Source: Diphasiastrum complanatum (lineage: Eukaryota; Streptophyta; Lycopodiopsida; Lycopodiales; Lycopodiaceae). Taken from it: DNA of 64,000 nt. Below the pieces are notes generated by a model. The model made no database searches. It had not been told where the DNA came from and saw only the letters and a list, made by a program, of their open reading frames with translations. Made by a program: the position numbers and the translations under genes. Numbering within the stretch: the stretch's first letter is position 1; every line of letters begins with the position of its first letter. Below are positions 11,995-23,717 of the stretch, in pieces. The stretch lies in assembly GCA_029204225.1 (NCBI GenBank), contig CM055099.1, positions 52,469,298-52,533,297 on the forward strand, in the 5' to 3' direction.

Positions 11995-12643
11995 TGTGAA
12001 AGATTTCAGATCATTATGATCAAATCTACTTGAATGATGTTTGGTTAGAAAGAGAAATACACTACCAATCTCACCAATGTACAAAAATCAGCATCTACAC
12101 ACAAAATGAGATGCAAACATAATAGAACTTGATCAAACTTGAATGAAATGAAAAAGTATTGTTGTTGTCCGTACAAAACCAACAATCTACTGTATTTCAC
12201 ACTTGTGGATCCAAAAATAACAAATATAGACCATTCTACACATAGAATTACAAGCAATCATCAAGATAGTGCACCAATGGATAGTAGAACCCAAGAGAAC
12301 CATGTATAAGCATGAATTGAGATAGAGAAGAGAGAAGATAGCTCTCTCCACGAGTTACATTCTTTTATAGTAGCTCCAAACCCTATTTGACCACTTGGCT
12401 TTTCCACCAAAATGCTAACCCTACCAATTTTGGGTCTAGATTCAATGTACCCAGTTATTCAAATTTGAATCTACTCAAACTCGCATTCTAACTTTCCCAC
12501 ACTTTCAAAAAGTGTTTATTCACATGAAATTTAGACTAATGAACTTTGAAAAGTCAATCTCTAAGTCTAAAACAAGTTTTGGCCTCAATATGCCAAATAT
12601 GAAAATATAGCAAAATTTGATAAAAGTAGTTGAATCTTTCACA
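11995..12643 (-). repeat. 5' LTR of Copia element 2
   Basis: 649 bp with short inverted ends (tgtgaaagatt at 11995, gaatctttcaca ending 12643), beside its primer site. A 3' LTR of this type was not seen in the window, so the pair cannot be compared. Element 3 coding sequence resumes at 12644. Confidence 0.85.
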
Positions 12644-13980
12644 GTGCTTGCATCAACAACATTGCATGCTTCATTTGAGAACGTTGCACGCATTCCTACA
12701 TCAGCTATTCTTGCCACTGATAGCAAGTCCCGCTGCAATGTAGGTACAAGCAGAACATCTTCGAGTCATCTGTCTCTGCCATTTGTATTGAGCCATAGCG
12801 AACCAATACCATTCACTTGATGTTTTGATCTGTCTCCAAGAATAATAAATCTTGATGGATCTACACTTCGAAAGTTAGACATTATCCGTCTTGATGTAAC
12901 GAAGTGTGAGGTTGCGCCTGAATCAAGGATTACCTCATGTGTGTTAGGTGTCGATACTGCACACATGTTTACAGATGTAGGCGGTTGAATTTCCACAATT
13001 CGATCTTTCTTCACCCATCTTCGAGCTTTCTGGCTCATCGACGTAGGACAAACTATTATTGTTCTCCCGTTTGCCTTGAGCTTGTTTGTTTCTTGGGTTC
13101 TGGTAGTAGTCCATGGCTGCATGACACTTCTTGTGACAATGGATACACTCAATCTTCGAATTTAGCCAACACAAATCGACCATATGCCCTTCGCGTTTGC
13201 ATCTCACGCACATCTTCTTGTCACCATTCTGTTGTTTCAGCTTTTCTTTGTTCTTCCATTTGTCTCTGTTGGCTCCCTCTGCTTGCTGGTCTCGATCCTG
13301 TGCCTTTGGACTAACTCCCTCTTAGGCTTGAGCTGCTTCTTCGTCTTCTCCTTGTTGCTGCAGAGAGTTTGGTCAGAAGCATCCTTGTGATCAAGGTGCT
13401 CACGAGCTTCGACTTTTTCTCGAATCTCGATCATTGCCTTTTCAAGTGTCATAGCTGGATCCTTTTCTAGCAATGTTCCGGTTGTGTGGAAAGATCTTGG
13501 TAAAACTCTTAACAGATGGGTAAGCTGCTTCTCTGTTGATACTTCATTCTCTGCTCCGAAATTGTGTAATGAAAGGAACAGATCCTTCATCTTTCTAATA
13601 AAGGAGGTGAGGTCTTTGCCATCCCATTGTAGGTTTGTCAGGTAATCTTCAAGAAGCATGATCTGACTGCATGATTTTGTCTGAAATCTTGTAAGTAAAG
13701 TATCCCACATCTCTCTTGCATTGGAGAGTGTAGCCAGGTCAAGTGTCAGACTATCTTTGATGGATGATGACAAAACGGCTACTGCCTTGTCGTTCTTCTC
13801 TCTTCATTCACGTAGCTCTTTGTCTGTAGTTGTAGGCATCTCCTCGGTGCCGTCTACCCATGGAAATAATCCTTTTCCCTTTAGTATAAGAGAGGTCTTA
13901 ACCTTCCATGCTAGGAAGTTAGACACTGATGAGTCGAGGATTGTGCAGATCTTTGATTGTATACTGCTTATTGAAGCCAT
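12644..13980 (-). pseudogene. Copia element 3, gag to protease (oldest level of nest)
   Basis: Gag begins at ATG 13980 (MASISSIQSKICTILDSS, FLAWKVKTSLILKG), with an in-frame TGA near 13805. It continues through the UBN2-like Gag core (NAREMWDTLLTRFQTKS, SFIRKMKDLFLSLHNFG), a knuckle CVRCKREGHMVDLC near 13170-13210 with a second degenerate Cys/His cluster, the protease VILDSGATSHFVTS, and LEDVLLVPTLQRDLLSVARI up to 12644, where the LTR of element 2 interrupts it. Frameshifts near 13130 and a stop near 12770 add to the decay. The remainder of pol is not in the window. Confidence 0.88.
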
Positions 13981-14119
13981 TGTTGTAGATCGTGTTCTTC
14001 AACTGCTCTTTCCAGTTTCTTGTTCTGAATGCTTGTCTCCTGGATTTGATAGCTTCGTGACTATATCAGACTATAGAAAGTTCTGACTACCGACTTTAAA
14101 ACTCTGATAATCGAAGTCG

Positions 14120-14133
14120 TGGCTCTGATATTA
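14120..14133 (-). promoter_or_regulatory. Primer binding site of element 3 (diverged)
   Basis: Minus strand reads AATATCAGAGCCAC, a mutated form of TGGTATCAGAGCC, upstream of the gag start at 13980 and next to the inferred LTR end. Confidence 0.65.
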
Positions 14134-14134
14134 C

Positions 14135-14649
14135 TGATGAGAATCAAGCTCTGACTCCTACTGATGAGAATCGAGTTTTGATACAACTGAAGCGAATCGA
14201 ATCGAAACGAAACGCGAATGAATTCGGATGGAGTTCGGATATGACTGTTGGTCACTGTCTGCTATATCATTCCTACAATCCTCCAGAATGTAGACAGACA
14301 CTGCTGATGCCTACATTTAACAATCTATAACTAATCATAGATTACAAGAGTGGCAGATTAGGCACGTTCTAACGCTCTTCTGTTGACGTCATCATATCAT
14401 ATCAGGGATTTGTACTTTACGGTACTTCTTTGATCTTCTCGGTCCTTTCATACGTGACGTGTCGAAAGTATTTGACCTTCGTGTGTCGCGAACATTTTCT
14501 TTTCGCGTCGTTTGACCTTCTCCTATTGTTCGCGTTGTTCGCAAACATTTCGACTTTGAGATCTTCGTTTTCGAGGTCTTTGAGGTATTCGTCAGGTTGG
14601 GAGTCGAGAGCTAGCAAAGCTTTGGTAATAGAAACATTTTGTTTCTTCA
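14135..14649 (-). repeat. 5' LTR of Copia element 3
   Basis: About 515 bp. Minus strand starts TGAAGAAACAAAATGTTTC and ends near CTCATCA before the primer site. The same LTR family occurs at 43907-44830 (+): both share AAACAAAATGTTTCTATT, TCTACATTCTGGAGGATTG and AGGAATGATATAGC. Ends are inferred from that comparison and from TG/CA termini. Confidence 0.7.
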
Positions 14650-15244
14650 GAAGCACAAGGAAGGCTGAATCCACCAACAACCATGACCTTGGAAAGGGAG
14701 GAGCCAATCTACTAAAAAAAAAAAAACTACCATGCAAACCACTTCATATCGATGTTATACTTGATGCATGCAAAATACTACTCACAAGTCAGTCCATGCA
14801 AATAAATGATCTAGACAGACAAGAGAGAGTTCTCAAGAAATTTGTGAAAAAGATCAAATGCCAATTTTTAAATATTAAAAAAAAAAATCCAGGCACATTC
14901 TTTTAACCAAATAACAACACACGTCAATTTTTTAGAACGGATTACTAGATCTTTCCCTCCAAGAGATAGGGCAAAAGAAAACAAAACCTAGTGTTGATGG
15001 TATACATATATATTATTTCCCTCCAAGAGATAGGGCAAAAGAAAAAAAGAAACCCTATTGTTCATGGTAAATATATATATATGTGTGTAGTAGAGAACAT
15101 TTATAGGTAAGGCTGACTGACTGCACTGGCAAGTGTCAGCCCTAGGAGCGACCGTACATGACCGAATAGTCGTACACCGTGGGTCATTCGAAGTCACTAG
15201 CCGGTTATTTTGAGTGGCCACAGGGCCCCCAAGTGACCTCTACG
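14650..15244. other. Spacer between the Copia nest and the GYF gene
   Basis: No coding sequence seen. It holds a 64-bp tandem duplication (14952-15079) and microsatellite-like AT repeats. It may carry the promoter of the gene starting near 15245, but no clear TATA box was identified. Confidence 0.5.
14952..15079. repeat. 64-bp tandem duplication
   Basis: tttccctccaagagataggg begins at 14952 and again at 15016, followed by similar AAGAAAA and ATATAT tracts. Two diverged units. Confidence 0.8.
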
Positions 15245-16469
15245 CATTATATCCTCATTCTTCATTTCCCATTTCCCCTCGCTCTCTCTTTTCTCTGCGC
15301 TCGTGAAGCTTGCTCGCTTGCTTGGTGAAGGAATCAAAGGCGATGGAGGATGGATCGACCAGCTATCTAGTCGGGGACGATGCTAGCAAGCCGTAGCTGA
15401 ATGAGAATTTCGTCAATAGATTCGATCTCGAAAGCAAGGCTAGTCAAAAGCCACAACTTCTGACAAAGCGGACGCAGATTTTTTTGTTTTGTTTTGGTCT
15501 CCGGTTTGAGGATCTCCGGTAATTTCATTTTCGCTGATACTATTCCTAGTATGTAGGCGCTATCAATTGTTTTCCTTATCTTCCCTTCTTGTCGCGTTAC
15601 AAAGATACTGTAATCGCTGCCCCTTCTTGAGTTCATTTTATCTGCATAATCAGCTCGGTTTGCCTATGTTGATAATTTTGCAAGGGGATTGGCTTTAGGT
15701 CTATCTGAAGCTTTCTTCATTATTTTTTTATGTTTAACTGAGCAATTTGTTAGGAATTTTGTTTGGTTATTGTGGCACAAAGCTGGTGAACGGAAAATTG
15801 TCAGATATATTCGAACTGCCTTCATATTTGCATAACAGATTTCAATCGCATCAGTCCTTTGCTTAGGGTTCAGGTGCGTATGTTGAATCTCTTTCTTTTG
15901 GCCGATTGAAGCTTTTCTGTATTTTTTGTGCTAGGGTTTCTTGTTTTTACATTGAGATCTCATTTAGAGGAAGGAGCCTTTTGGACGCCATGCCATTTTA
16001 GGTTAATGCTTTGGAATATGATGTTATATGATCCTTGCAAGTCCTTATTGGTTACGAAAGTTTCTAATTTCAAAGTCTATAGTAAAAGTTTTGTCTTGTA
16101 GTTTTTCTTAAAAAAGTTCTCTCCAAAAATTTATGGTTTTGTTGAAACATTGATTGTTATCTGAACCATCATGTATTTCCTGAATGTCAAAGGGGAATCC
16201 AGGAGCTCAGGGTTTAATGGTATTTACTATGCCCTTGTTTGACTTTCAGGTGTCATTATACGGCTGGTTGGCCCCTGTGTTGTAGTATGATGTGAAAGGC
16301 AGTCCTTTAAAGATAAAGCTGAAATTTCTAGTTTGAACGGTGTAAATTTTAGTTCCATCTTTCGGATTGGGCTAAAATTCAACAGCAAATCTGGACACCA
16401 GCTATTTTGATGCCACTGGCAAATATTGTATGATTTTGTTCGAGTGGAAATTTTTTGAGAGTGTTGCAG
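15245..16469 (+). other. Probable 5' UTR and first intron of the GYF gene
   Basis: A pyrimidine-rich stretch (CTCGCTCTCTCTTTTCTC near 15280) resembles a plant transcription start. An ATG at 15343 opens a frame of only 17 codons (MEDGSTSYLVGDDASKP), either an upstream ORF or the start of a spliced first exon. The T-rich DNA after it reads as intron up to the acceptor TTGCAG at 16469. The N-terminus cannot be fixed from sequence alone; ATG 16551 in the next exon is another candidate start. Confidence 0.45.
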
Positions 16470-17237
16470 AACACTTTTGTACTTAAGAATAGTCAGAAGC
16501 CCTGGACTTACAAGAATATCGACATACAAAGAAGAGAGATAGTAGCAACGATGTTTGAAAATCCTAGTCTTAAGGCGGCAGAATGTGGGCCCGATGATTT
16601 TAAAAGAAAAGGGGCTGTGACAGAAGTTCTTCACAAGATTGACTCTGTAAATGAACAACATACTGCACCATGTGATCGTGGAACAGAGAATGGGAATCAT
16701 GATTTGAATATGGAAATTCGTCGTGACACTAAGTGGAATACTCGTTGGGGTCCTGAAGATAGAGAAAAGGATGTACGCCGTGATAGATGGAATGATTCAG
16801 AGCGTAACAGACATGTCACAAGCTTTTCCAACGGCAGGGATGATCGAGAGTCGGAGGTAACAAATCGAGATGGTGTTTGGCGGCCTCAGTTTTTGCTTGG
16901 ACGAGGCCGAGGGGATAATCCGTCTGCAGGTGCAAATTCTCACAAGCTAGTCCCCACACTTGGTGGTAACAAAACTCGGGGTAGTGGAGCATATGTTGGT
17001 TTTTCCCAAGGTCGTGGTCGTGCCATCCTGGGCCCTGGGCTTATTCCTGCCCCTCCATGTGGCCAATCACTCCAGCCAAATTTTAGGTATTCAAGAGCAA
17101 AGATGCTGGACCTTTTCCGGCAACAAACCATTAAATCTTTTGCAGCACTTCCCAATCAGTTTGAAGAAGTTCCGCTTGTTACAGAGAGGGACCCCTTGGA
17201 GCCAATATCGTTTTTGACTCCCGATGTGGAGGAACAG
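16470..17237 (+). CDS. GYF-domain protein, N-terminal exon (EXA1/PSIG1-like)
   Basis: 256 codons, phase 0 at both ends if the acceptor at 16469 is used. The encoded region is charged and repetitive in the way of plant EXA1-type proteins: KWNTRWGPEDRE, RGRGD and GRGRAILGPG patches, then YSRAKMLDLF starting at 17088. That matches the eIF4E-binding pattern Y-x4-[LM]-L found in GIGYF/EXA1 proteins. It ends with ERDPLEPISFLTPDVEEQ. In the known family these proteins act in translational repression and mRNA decay with eIF4E-type cap-binding proteins, and affect potexvirus accumulation and NLR levels. The exon ends CAG/GCAAGT, a GC-type donor; joining to 17987 keeps the frame. Confidence 0.85.
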
Positions 17238-17986
17238 GCAAGTGTTATAGAAATTGTTTTGGGTTTTAAATTTTAATAGTATGTCAAGATTCAAACATTT
17301 TTCCTTTCAAGACATTCATTGATGCTGGAGCTTAAGTTTGAATTTGTTTTTCTGCATGTTCCTCTGAAAGTTCATTGTACAAAGTGATTTTTCAGGCTTG
17401 AGTTTGTCAATTGTTTTTTTCTTCAACTTTTGTCCAAATTGGTTTCATATTGTCTTGTAGTTGAAAACTAACTTTTTGGGCTTATATACTGGACTTTGCT
17501 ATAAGTTCAGGACATGTTGTGGAGTTTCAGCCACCAAAATTTTCATACTATCTGGCAAATAATGGTCATATGTAGCTGGATAAAATCCTCCATTTGTGGA
17601 AAATCTGGACAATTGAAATTGGGCATCACTTTATAGGGTTGGACAGCACTAATGCAGTCTGACAAACATTGAAGTTAGAAACTGTCATTTGAGTCTGTCT
17701 GATGATTTGTCAATGGGTAGTGATCAAGTTCGTCTCATCAAAGGGAGGGGTAATAATTCTTATGGTTACTCTTTCTTCTGCAGTTAAAATGTCCTCACCT
17801 ATCACTTTTACTAGGTTATTATGTAACAATGGGTTTATCGTTTAGTGACAGGGTTTATGCAATCTTTTCCAAGACACTTCATAGGATCAAAAACATGTTT
17901 GTACAATATCTCTCGGGATTAAGTTTATGTTTTCTATGTAACAGAAGTATGGCAATGTCCTAATTTGTTTGTGCTTATGTCAAAAG
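17238..17986 (+). other. GC-AG intron of the GYF gene
   Basis: 749 bp, donor GCAAGT directly after CAG and acceptor CAAAAG at 17986. The join gives DVEEQ-VILQGIWKGEI, which fits the family pattern of an acidic stretch followed by an I-W/E-K-G-K/E-I block. No GT donor at this point would keep the frame. Confidence 0.75.
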
Positions 17987-18164
17987 GTTATCTTGCAAGG
18001 AATATGGAAAGGAGAGATAGTGACTAGCAAGATATCACAACGTGTTGATAAAGAACCACATTTTCAACCGGAATATGAGGACGATGGACAAAAAGCCTCA
18101 GATGCAGACATCGTTTCAAAGCTTGGTGAACATTTAAAGCTTCCTGATGCTGAGATAAGCAAAG
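17987..18164 (+). CDS. GYF-domain protein, second supported exon
   Basis: 178 nt encoding VILQGIWKGEIVTSKISQRV through KLPDAEISK, ending AAAG/GTAGGA in phase 1. The W-K-G-E/K-I block after the eIF4E motif is also present in EXA1-type proteins. The next intron is 18165-18494, and the join AAA G/GT GAA gives KGEIIAVVQK without a stop. Confidence 0.82.
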
Positions 18165-18494
18165 GTAGGAACTAATATTCAAGGTTTGTTTGCAGGTTTG
18201 GAATTTAGTCTTTTTATCTTGACAGAGCATTTGCATTGTAGTATGGTTCTTGAGCTCCGAATGTATGCTCGTTTACTGATAATTCTGGTCCCCGTTTTGG
18301 GAATGTGCATGAATATGCGCTTGGGTGTGCCTGCGCACACATGCACCTATCTATCTATGTTGCTAGTCTGAATATAAATAAGTTTTGTTTGTGTTGAGCT
18401 TTTTTATATGAGTTTGTATTGATATTGCATATGCATTCAAGAGAATTTTGTTTTTTTGTGGTAATGCTAAGAACTCAGAGGATTTTTTGTCCAG

Positions 18495-20121
18495 GTGAAA
18501 TTATTGCAGTTGTACAGAAGAATTCTGCTGAGGAACGAGCTTTGGTATCACTAGTCCCCATGAAGGATGAATTGTTATTGACATCTGAGAGGGGTTTTGA
18601 GCATATGGGGCCTAATATACAACAGACAAAATTGGGCTCTCCTTACTTATTCACAGCAAATGACAAAGGCACCACGCCTGAAAAACCTTCAATTGTAGAT
18701 GATGTACAAATTACAGCTAAAGAACGTGATGCATATCTTGTATCGCTTGAGCAAGTTAATCATGGGGAAAATATGTATGGTATCGACCAGCATAAGATGA
18801 AGCTATGTACTCCTAATGATGAAGCACTTGCAATCAGCACGTCTGTATATAGTAATCAAGTATCTTCTAACAGTATGAGAGAACCTTCACATGGCAATTT
18901 GGAGGTTGCTCCAGAAGCTCTCTCTCTCTTTTATATAGATCCGCAAGGTGACATTCAGGGTCCTTTTTCTGGAGTCGACATTATTGATTGGTTTGAAGCA
19001 GGCTTTTTTGGAACAGATTTGCCAGTGCAGCTTGCGAGTGCTCCTGAAGGCACTCCTTTTGTTACCCTGGGGGATGTGATGCCCCATTTGGAGCACGTGG
19101 ATAAAATGCCTCCAGCATCAAAAAATGGAGAAGCTATCTCAGGATGCAATGAACTTGAGTTTCCCCTGGACAGAAATAGTGCTAATTTGACTAGTACTGG
19201 GCTGGAAAATGGTACATCGTCCATAGAAGGTGATGAGCAAATACAGATGCTCAATTTGAAGTCAATACGGAACCTTGGCTTCAGAAGTGAGGGTGGCAAT
19301 CACACTTCTGAAGTGAATAACTTGTTTATATCACCAGACTCTGAAATGGCTGACAGCAAGCGATTATCACCTCCATATGGCCCTCGGTCACCTTTTGTTG
19401 AGGGTACCACTCCCAGGGAAAGATTTATGGACACTGCGTTGTCTCACACACCTTATAGTCCTTTGTCACAACCTGTGCAATTACCTCCATGGCATCCTTT
19501 TTTTCAATCACTACCTGGCAATAGCAATTTTCCTGCTATTCCTGTATCAGGATCAGATCTTCGCAGAAGTTTTGCAGATTCACATTTAGGCTATTATGAG
19601 CAGATGGAAAGGCCATTCCAACCTTTTGGCAATCCTCAACCAGACCCTTTTCTGGATCAGTATTTGCAACAACAGCAGCAATTTCCACGGTTTCAGCATC
19701 CTGTGCCAAGTTTCTTACAACCACCTTTGCAGCAGAATAGGGCCCCAGAGCGGTTTGGACAGCTCATGCAACCTAGTCTAACACAGAATCTGCACAATTC
19801 AAACTTATTTCCGCCTCCACATCCGGGTTTGCCTCCTTCACATGTACCTACGGCTGATCACATGAGGAGCCAATTCTCAAGGTTCCAGCAACACCAACAA
19901 CAGCAACTTCCAGCTGAACTTGTACTGGAGCAGTTAGTAAGAAGGGAGCAGCAGCTAGCTACCCAGCAGCTGATAGAGTCCCAACTAGGCAGGACGTATC
20001 TGAGGGGATTCGAAGATCAGATTTTTCAACAAAAGATGCATGATTCTTCTCAATCTAATTCACAGCTTCAGTTGCACCAGGTGCCTTCTGCTATATACCC
20101 AGAGCAGTTTTATCAACACAG
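18495..20121 (+). CDS. GYF-domain protein, GYF and Gln-rich exon
   Basis: 541 whole codons plus two split ones, open throughout; acceptor TTGTCCAG/G and donor ACAG/GTAAAG. The GYF domain spans about 18917-19090: LFYIDPQGDIQGPFSGVD, IIDWFEAGFFG, then VTLGDVMPHL. It keeps the GPFxGxDI and WFxxGxFG residues that form the proline-rich-peptide groove. The rest is low-complexity: Pro/Gln-rich (QQQQQFPRFQHP, HQQQQLPAELVLEQLVRREQ) with a short helical REQQLATQQLIESQLGR segment. The open frame extends upstream to 18419 but that part is intron. No retroelement lies within the exon. Known relatives continue for several hundred residues more, so the C-terminal half is missing or lies beyond a long intron. 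Confidence 0.92.
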
Positions 20122-20570
20122 GTAAAGTGCTTGAACATTTCAGGTTTCACCATGTACCAGTTCCAAAGAATCATGATTCGAACCTGTCTGATCAAAGTTC
20201 CAATGGAGATTCTTTTTTGTATCTTTTTATTTTCAAAATTCGATTAGCTTCTACACTGGAACTGGCTTGAAGCAAATGCAACAAATGCAACCATTCTTTT
20301 TGGATGTTGTAGGGGCATGGACAACTGATGACAGGGGCAGTACTTTGCAGTCTCCATCATGCTTGCAAGAAGCAAGGACACTTAAACAGGTATATAATCG
20401 TCATTCACTTCTATGCTACTCAGTTTTTCATCAAGAATTTTGAGAAGCTTAAAACCTCACTTTACAAAAGTGGTTTTAATTTATTTCTGCAGGATATAAT
20501 TCTGCTATTTGTAACAGGTTCCTTAAGGATGGAGCTTTCCAACAATCCTACGTCAAGTTTGGGAGGCTGA
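20122..20570 (+). other. Possible 3' exons of the GYF gene, unresolved
   Basis: After the donor at 20122, three short coding-like pieces can be read. FHHVPVPKNHDSNLSDQSS (from acceptor CAG at 20143) continues the frame. LKQMQQMQPFFLDVVG then AWTTDDRGSTLQSPSC (about 20269-20390) ends at donor AACAG/GTATAT in a different frame from the first piece. DIILLFVTGSLRMELS (from CTGCAG near 20493) stops at 20568-20570. Joining the first two needs an intron of about 30 bp, too short for plants, so there is either a missed exon, a frameshift or loss of function at this end. Confidence 0.4.
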
Positions 20571-22969
20571 ACTACGTTTATAGTGAACAAATAGCCCATC
20601 TTCATGAGAATATTCTACATTTTGATGTCAGTTTTTCCAATCACAAATAAACAAGGATATGGTAAACACATGCATGGCATTTTACAACAAATCGGGGGAG
20701 GCTTCTGTGATGGCAATTCAAGATGAAGCGAACAGTAGACAGTAATTGCACGGTTTGATGTAGGTAGGTAGTGTAATCGGCAGGTACGCTAAGGTACGTC
20801 TGACTGGAATGTAGCCGCTAAGAACAGGAAAGGCTCCAAGTGGGGTCATATGCTGGGTATTAGAGAGTTTTTTCTCCTTGAAACAGTAAATCCATGTGGG
20901 TAGGCCATCAAAATCTTGAAAGAGAACATTTGCAAAATTTGACCGGTTGGTTTTTGGCAACTCCTTTCTGCAAGCCAAGGTCTGGAGTAAGATTCAACTC
21001 AGGTGCATGGATATACAGTTTCAAGCTTTCATATGAGAACAGTATTAGCTTTGATTCAAGGAAAGCTTTGCAGATTATTGACTCCACTTCCATATGAGGA
21101 AATATGGTGCCTTTGCAGAATTCCTTATGCAGTCCAGTTGCACTTAATTGGGAGATAGAACCTGAAAAGAAAAAGAAAAAGTTTAAGATAGGGTTTGAAA
21201 CAATTCCAACATCAAGCAGGGCTCAACTGTAGTCCTCTCATTGCTATATGCTATACATATTAGGCTCGGATCTTTTGAGGTTTTAAATCTGTCCGCCGAC
21301 TTTATATCTTTGTACAACGCATGCTAGTGTTAGGTGAAGACATCTGTCTTAGAAAATATAGATGTTTAACATTTTGTGTCCTTTACAATAATCTTTTCTT
21401 TCATGAGTAAGAGCATATGCCATTTAGACATGATGGCTTTAGCCAAGCAAATTCACATCTGCATTCTGTTACTGTGGCTGTGCACATCCAGTTTTTCCCA
21501 TTGTTTCTAGTACTACAATGGTCTGCTACTACGATAAGACTGGTGTATGATCCGCATTACCAGTCAGCTGATTAGTTTTATTCTTTGACAAGTTACGTGT
21601 ATTAGTTGTGGCAGGGAATTTTTCAATTTGGGTCGGATACAAGCATAGAAACAAAGAATTATGATTCAAAATCTTTCAAACTGATGGGAACTGAATTTTC
21701 GAAACTTTTTTGTTCAAATTGATTGTTTTTTTTGGGGATAAACATGAGGTCTTCTCTTATTATCTGTTTCTAATATCTATATAGCAATCTGAACTTGGAA
21801 AGAAGAAGTAAATCGATCAGAATCAGCCTGATTTGTATTGACTGGTGTCTATCGGTACAAGAGGGTCTTTCTGATTCTCAAGTGATAAGTTCAGCTTGTT
21901 ATTCTTTGTATAATGCAAGTTAATGTGACTTTGTTACTTATGCCGCTAATGTGACTTTGTCATTTATGCATGTGACCTGCCCCTGCTCTTGGGCACAGAG
22001 GTGTGGATAGGGAATGTGTGGCAGAGTCACAGTATACATGGAGTTGATGGTCAAAGACATTTGGGTTGACACATAATCAATGGTTGTCCTTTTTAGTAAT
22101 GTTCAAGTGCCATCTGATACTTGATATCATAAGTTTAGCGAATGCTAATCAATTGGCTTGACGTAGTTTCCTAGGAGTGGTCATGACTATCATATGACCA
22201 TCTAACAAAACTGAGGAATTAAAGGTTGGAGCAGCTTTCTAGAATTCGTGTCCTTGTGAAGCCACTGATTTAACCAGCCATTGCATATATTAATGAGCTT
22301 GTACTACTAGTTAGCTTGTTTACAAAGTATTGCCTTCATATTTTATCTCACTTCCATTATGTCACACCTTCCACCGTGCTTTGACGTGGAATATTAGTGT
22401 CCAAGCAGGCCCATGTGTTAAGGCCACTCTTATGAGTATTGTTAACACGTTGAATCTATATATACTAAAAGAAATTGTGTTTCCAGGCAGCTCACGCTGC
22501 GACAGGCAGCGTGAGCTGCCCGGACCAAACTCATAGTTTTAAAAACTTCAAGCCCGCCCAAGTGAGCCGGCAATCGTGCTAGTGAGCATCAAAAATGATT
22601 TTGCTATGGGTGTAAGCTTTGTGTCATACGAGTCTGAAATACAAACATTTGCATTGACCAACCAAAACAATTTCCCCCCTTAAGTGCCTTTTGTTGAGGA
22701 TGATGAAAGAACCATTGACTACTGTACTCGCATTGGCAAGTTAGTTATTAACACGTCTAAATCTGAAAACTGACAACAGATTTTGAGATAATAGGGTAGG
22801 TCACCAGCTGATTTTGAACTGCCTTTTGTATGGAACTTCAAATTTCTGGTCATGTTTAGCATGTCTGGCCCATCTCTGCAATATAGTCAAAATGCTCGAG
22901 CAATAATACAGTGGGTGTAAATTTTGCGGTGATAATTATATACGAAGTGTTGGCTGGGAATGTGTTTTA
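20571..22969. other. Downstream region without recognisable genes
   Basis: No coding motifs on either strand. Short frames (for example 20718-20978 minus, 22330-22536 plus) lack domain features. It may include 3' UTR or intron of the GYF gene. A perfect hairpin lies at 22486-22520. Confidence 0.5.
22486..22520. repeat. Perfect 15-bp GC-rich inverted repeat, 5-nt loop
   Basis: ggcagctcacgctgc, loop gacag, gcagcgtgagctgcc. It is GC-rich in an AT-rich setting. Upstream, TCTATATATACTAAAAG (about 22454-22470) resembles the 5' end of plant Helitrons, which begin TC and often carry CTACTA or TATATACTA words, but no CTRR end follows the hairpin. Confidence 0.9.
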
Positions 22970-23717
22970 AATGTGATATTGTGCTTTATAAAAAAGAGTG
23001 AAATGTTTTCTTTTTTGAAAGCTGAAAGATACTAGTATATTTTCACAAATGTACAAATACAAAGTGTGAGGCAAAGTCATTAAAAAAGTTGTACAGCCTA
23101 ACAAGGCTTGGACATCTGCGCACCACAAAGGGAGACAGTCCAAATATCTAACTATTTGCATAAAAAAAGGTGCCATACGAATACAAGCCGCAGTTGATAG
23201 AGAGGAAACAGCACTCTCAAAAACTTGATAATTCTGTGCCAATCAAAGTTTCCATAGTATCACCAACGTGCAAATATGCTAAAGGGTGAGAGTAGAGCGA
23301 TCTGTGATATGTGAATCGCCCAACAGAATGGTACTAATGTTCGGAGAGAAGGTGAAACCCTAGTGTGGAAGCAAGCGAACAAGCTTAGTTCATAAATCCC
23401 ATCGACAGTAAAAGAACAAATGCTCAATTGTTTCTTCTTCTAGCTGGCAAATGGGGCTGAGTTGATCATTCAAGAACGACCATTTAGACAATAGGGAAAG
23501 CGACTTGGTAAGAATGCGGAATGCAAGGTAACGAAGTTTTTCGACATGAAGGTAACGAGCGACGCAAAGCCTTTTCGAACGGTGATGCAAAACAAACCGA
23601 AGGACATTTAAAAAAAATTAGGAAACAGGGAAGGATTATGCTGACGGTGTAGAGGGCAACATAGCTGAGGAGTCAAGGGGAGGCTCCCAACCGTCAAGGT
23701 CAAGGGAGAGGGAGAGG

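Noticed and set aside
18419-18494. Extension of the 568-codon frame upstream of the GYF exon
   Set aside because: A strong acceptor (TTTTTTGTCCAG) at 18494 and the preceding exon's donor phase show this part is intron.
22486-22520. Hairpin as a transcription terminator
   Set aside because: Bacterial-type terminators are not expected in plant nuclear DNA and no gene ends beside it.
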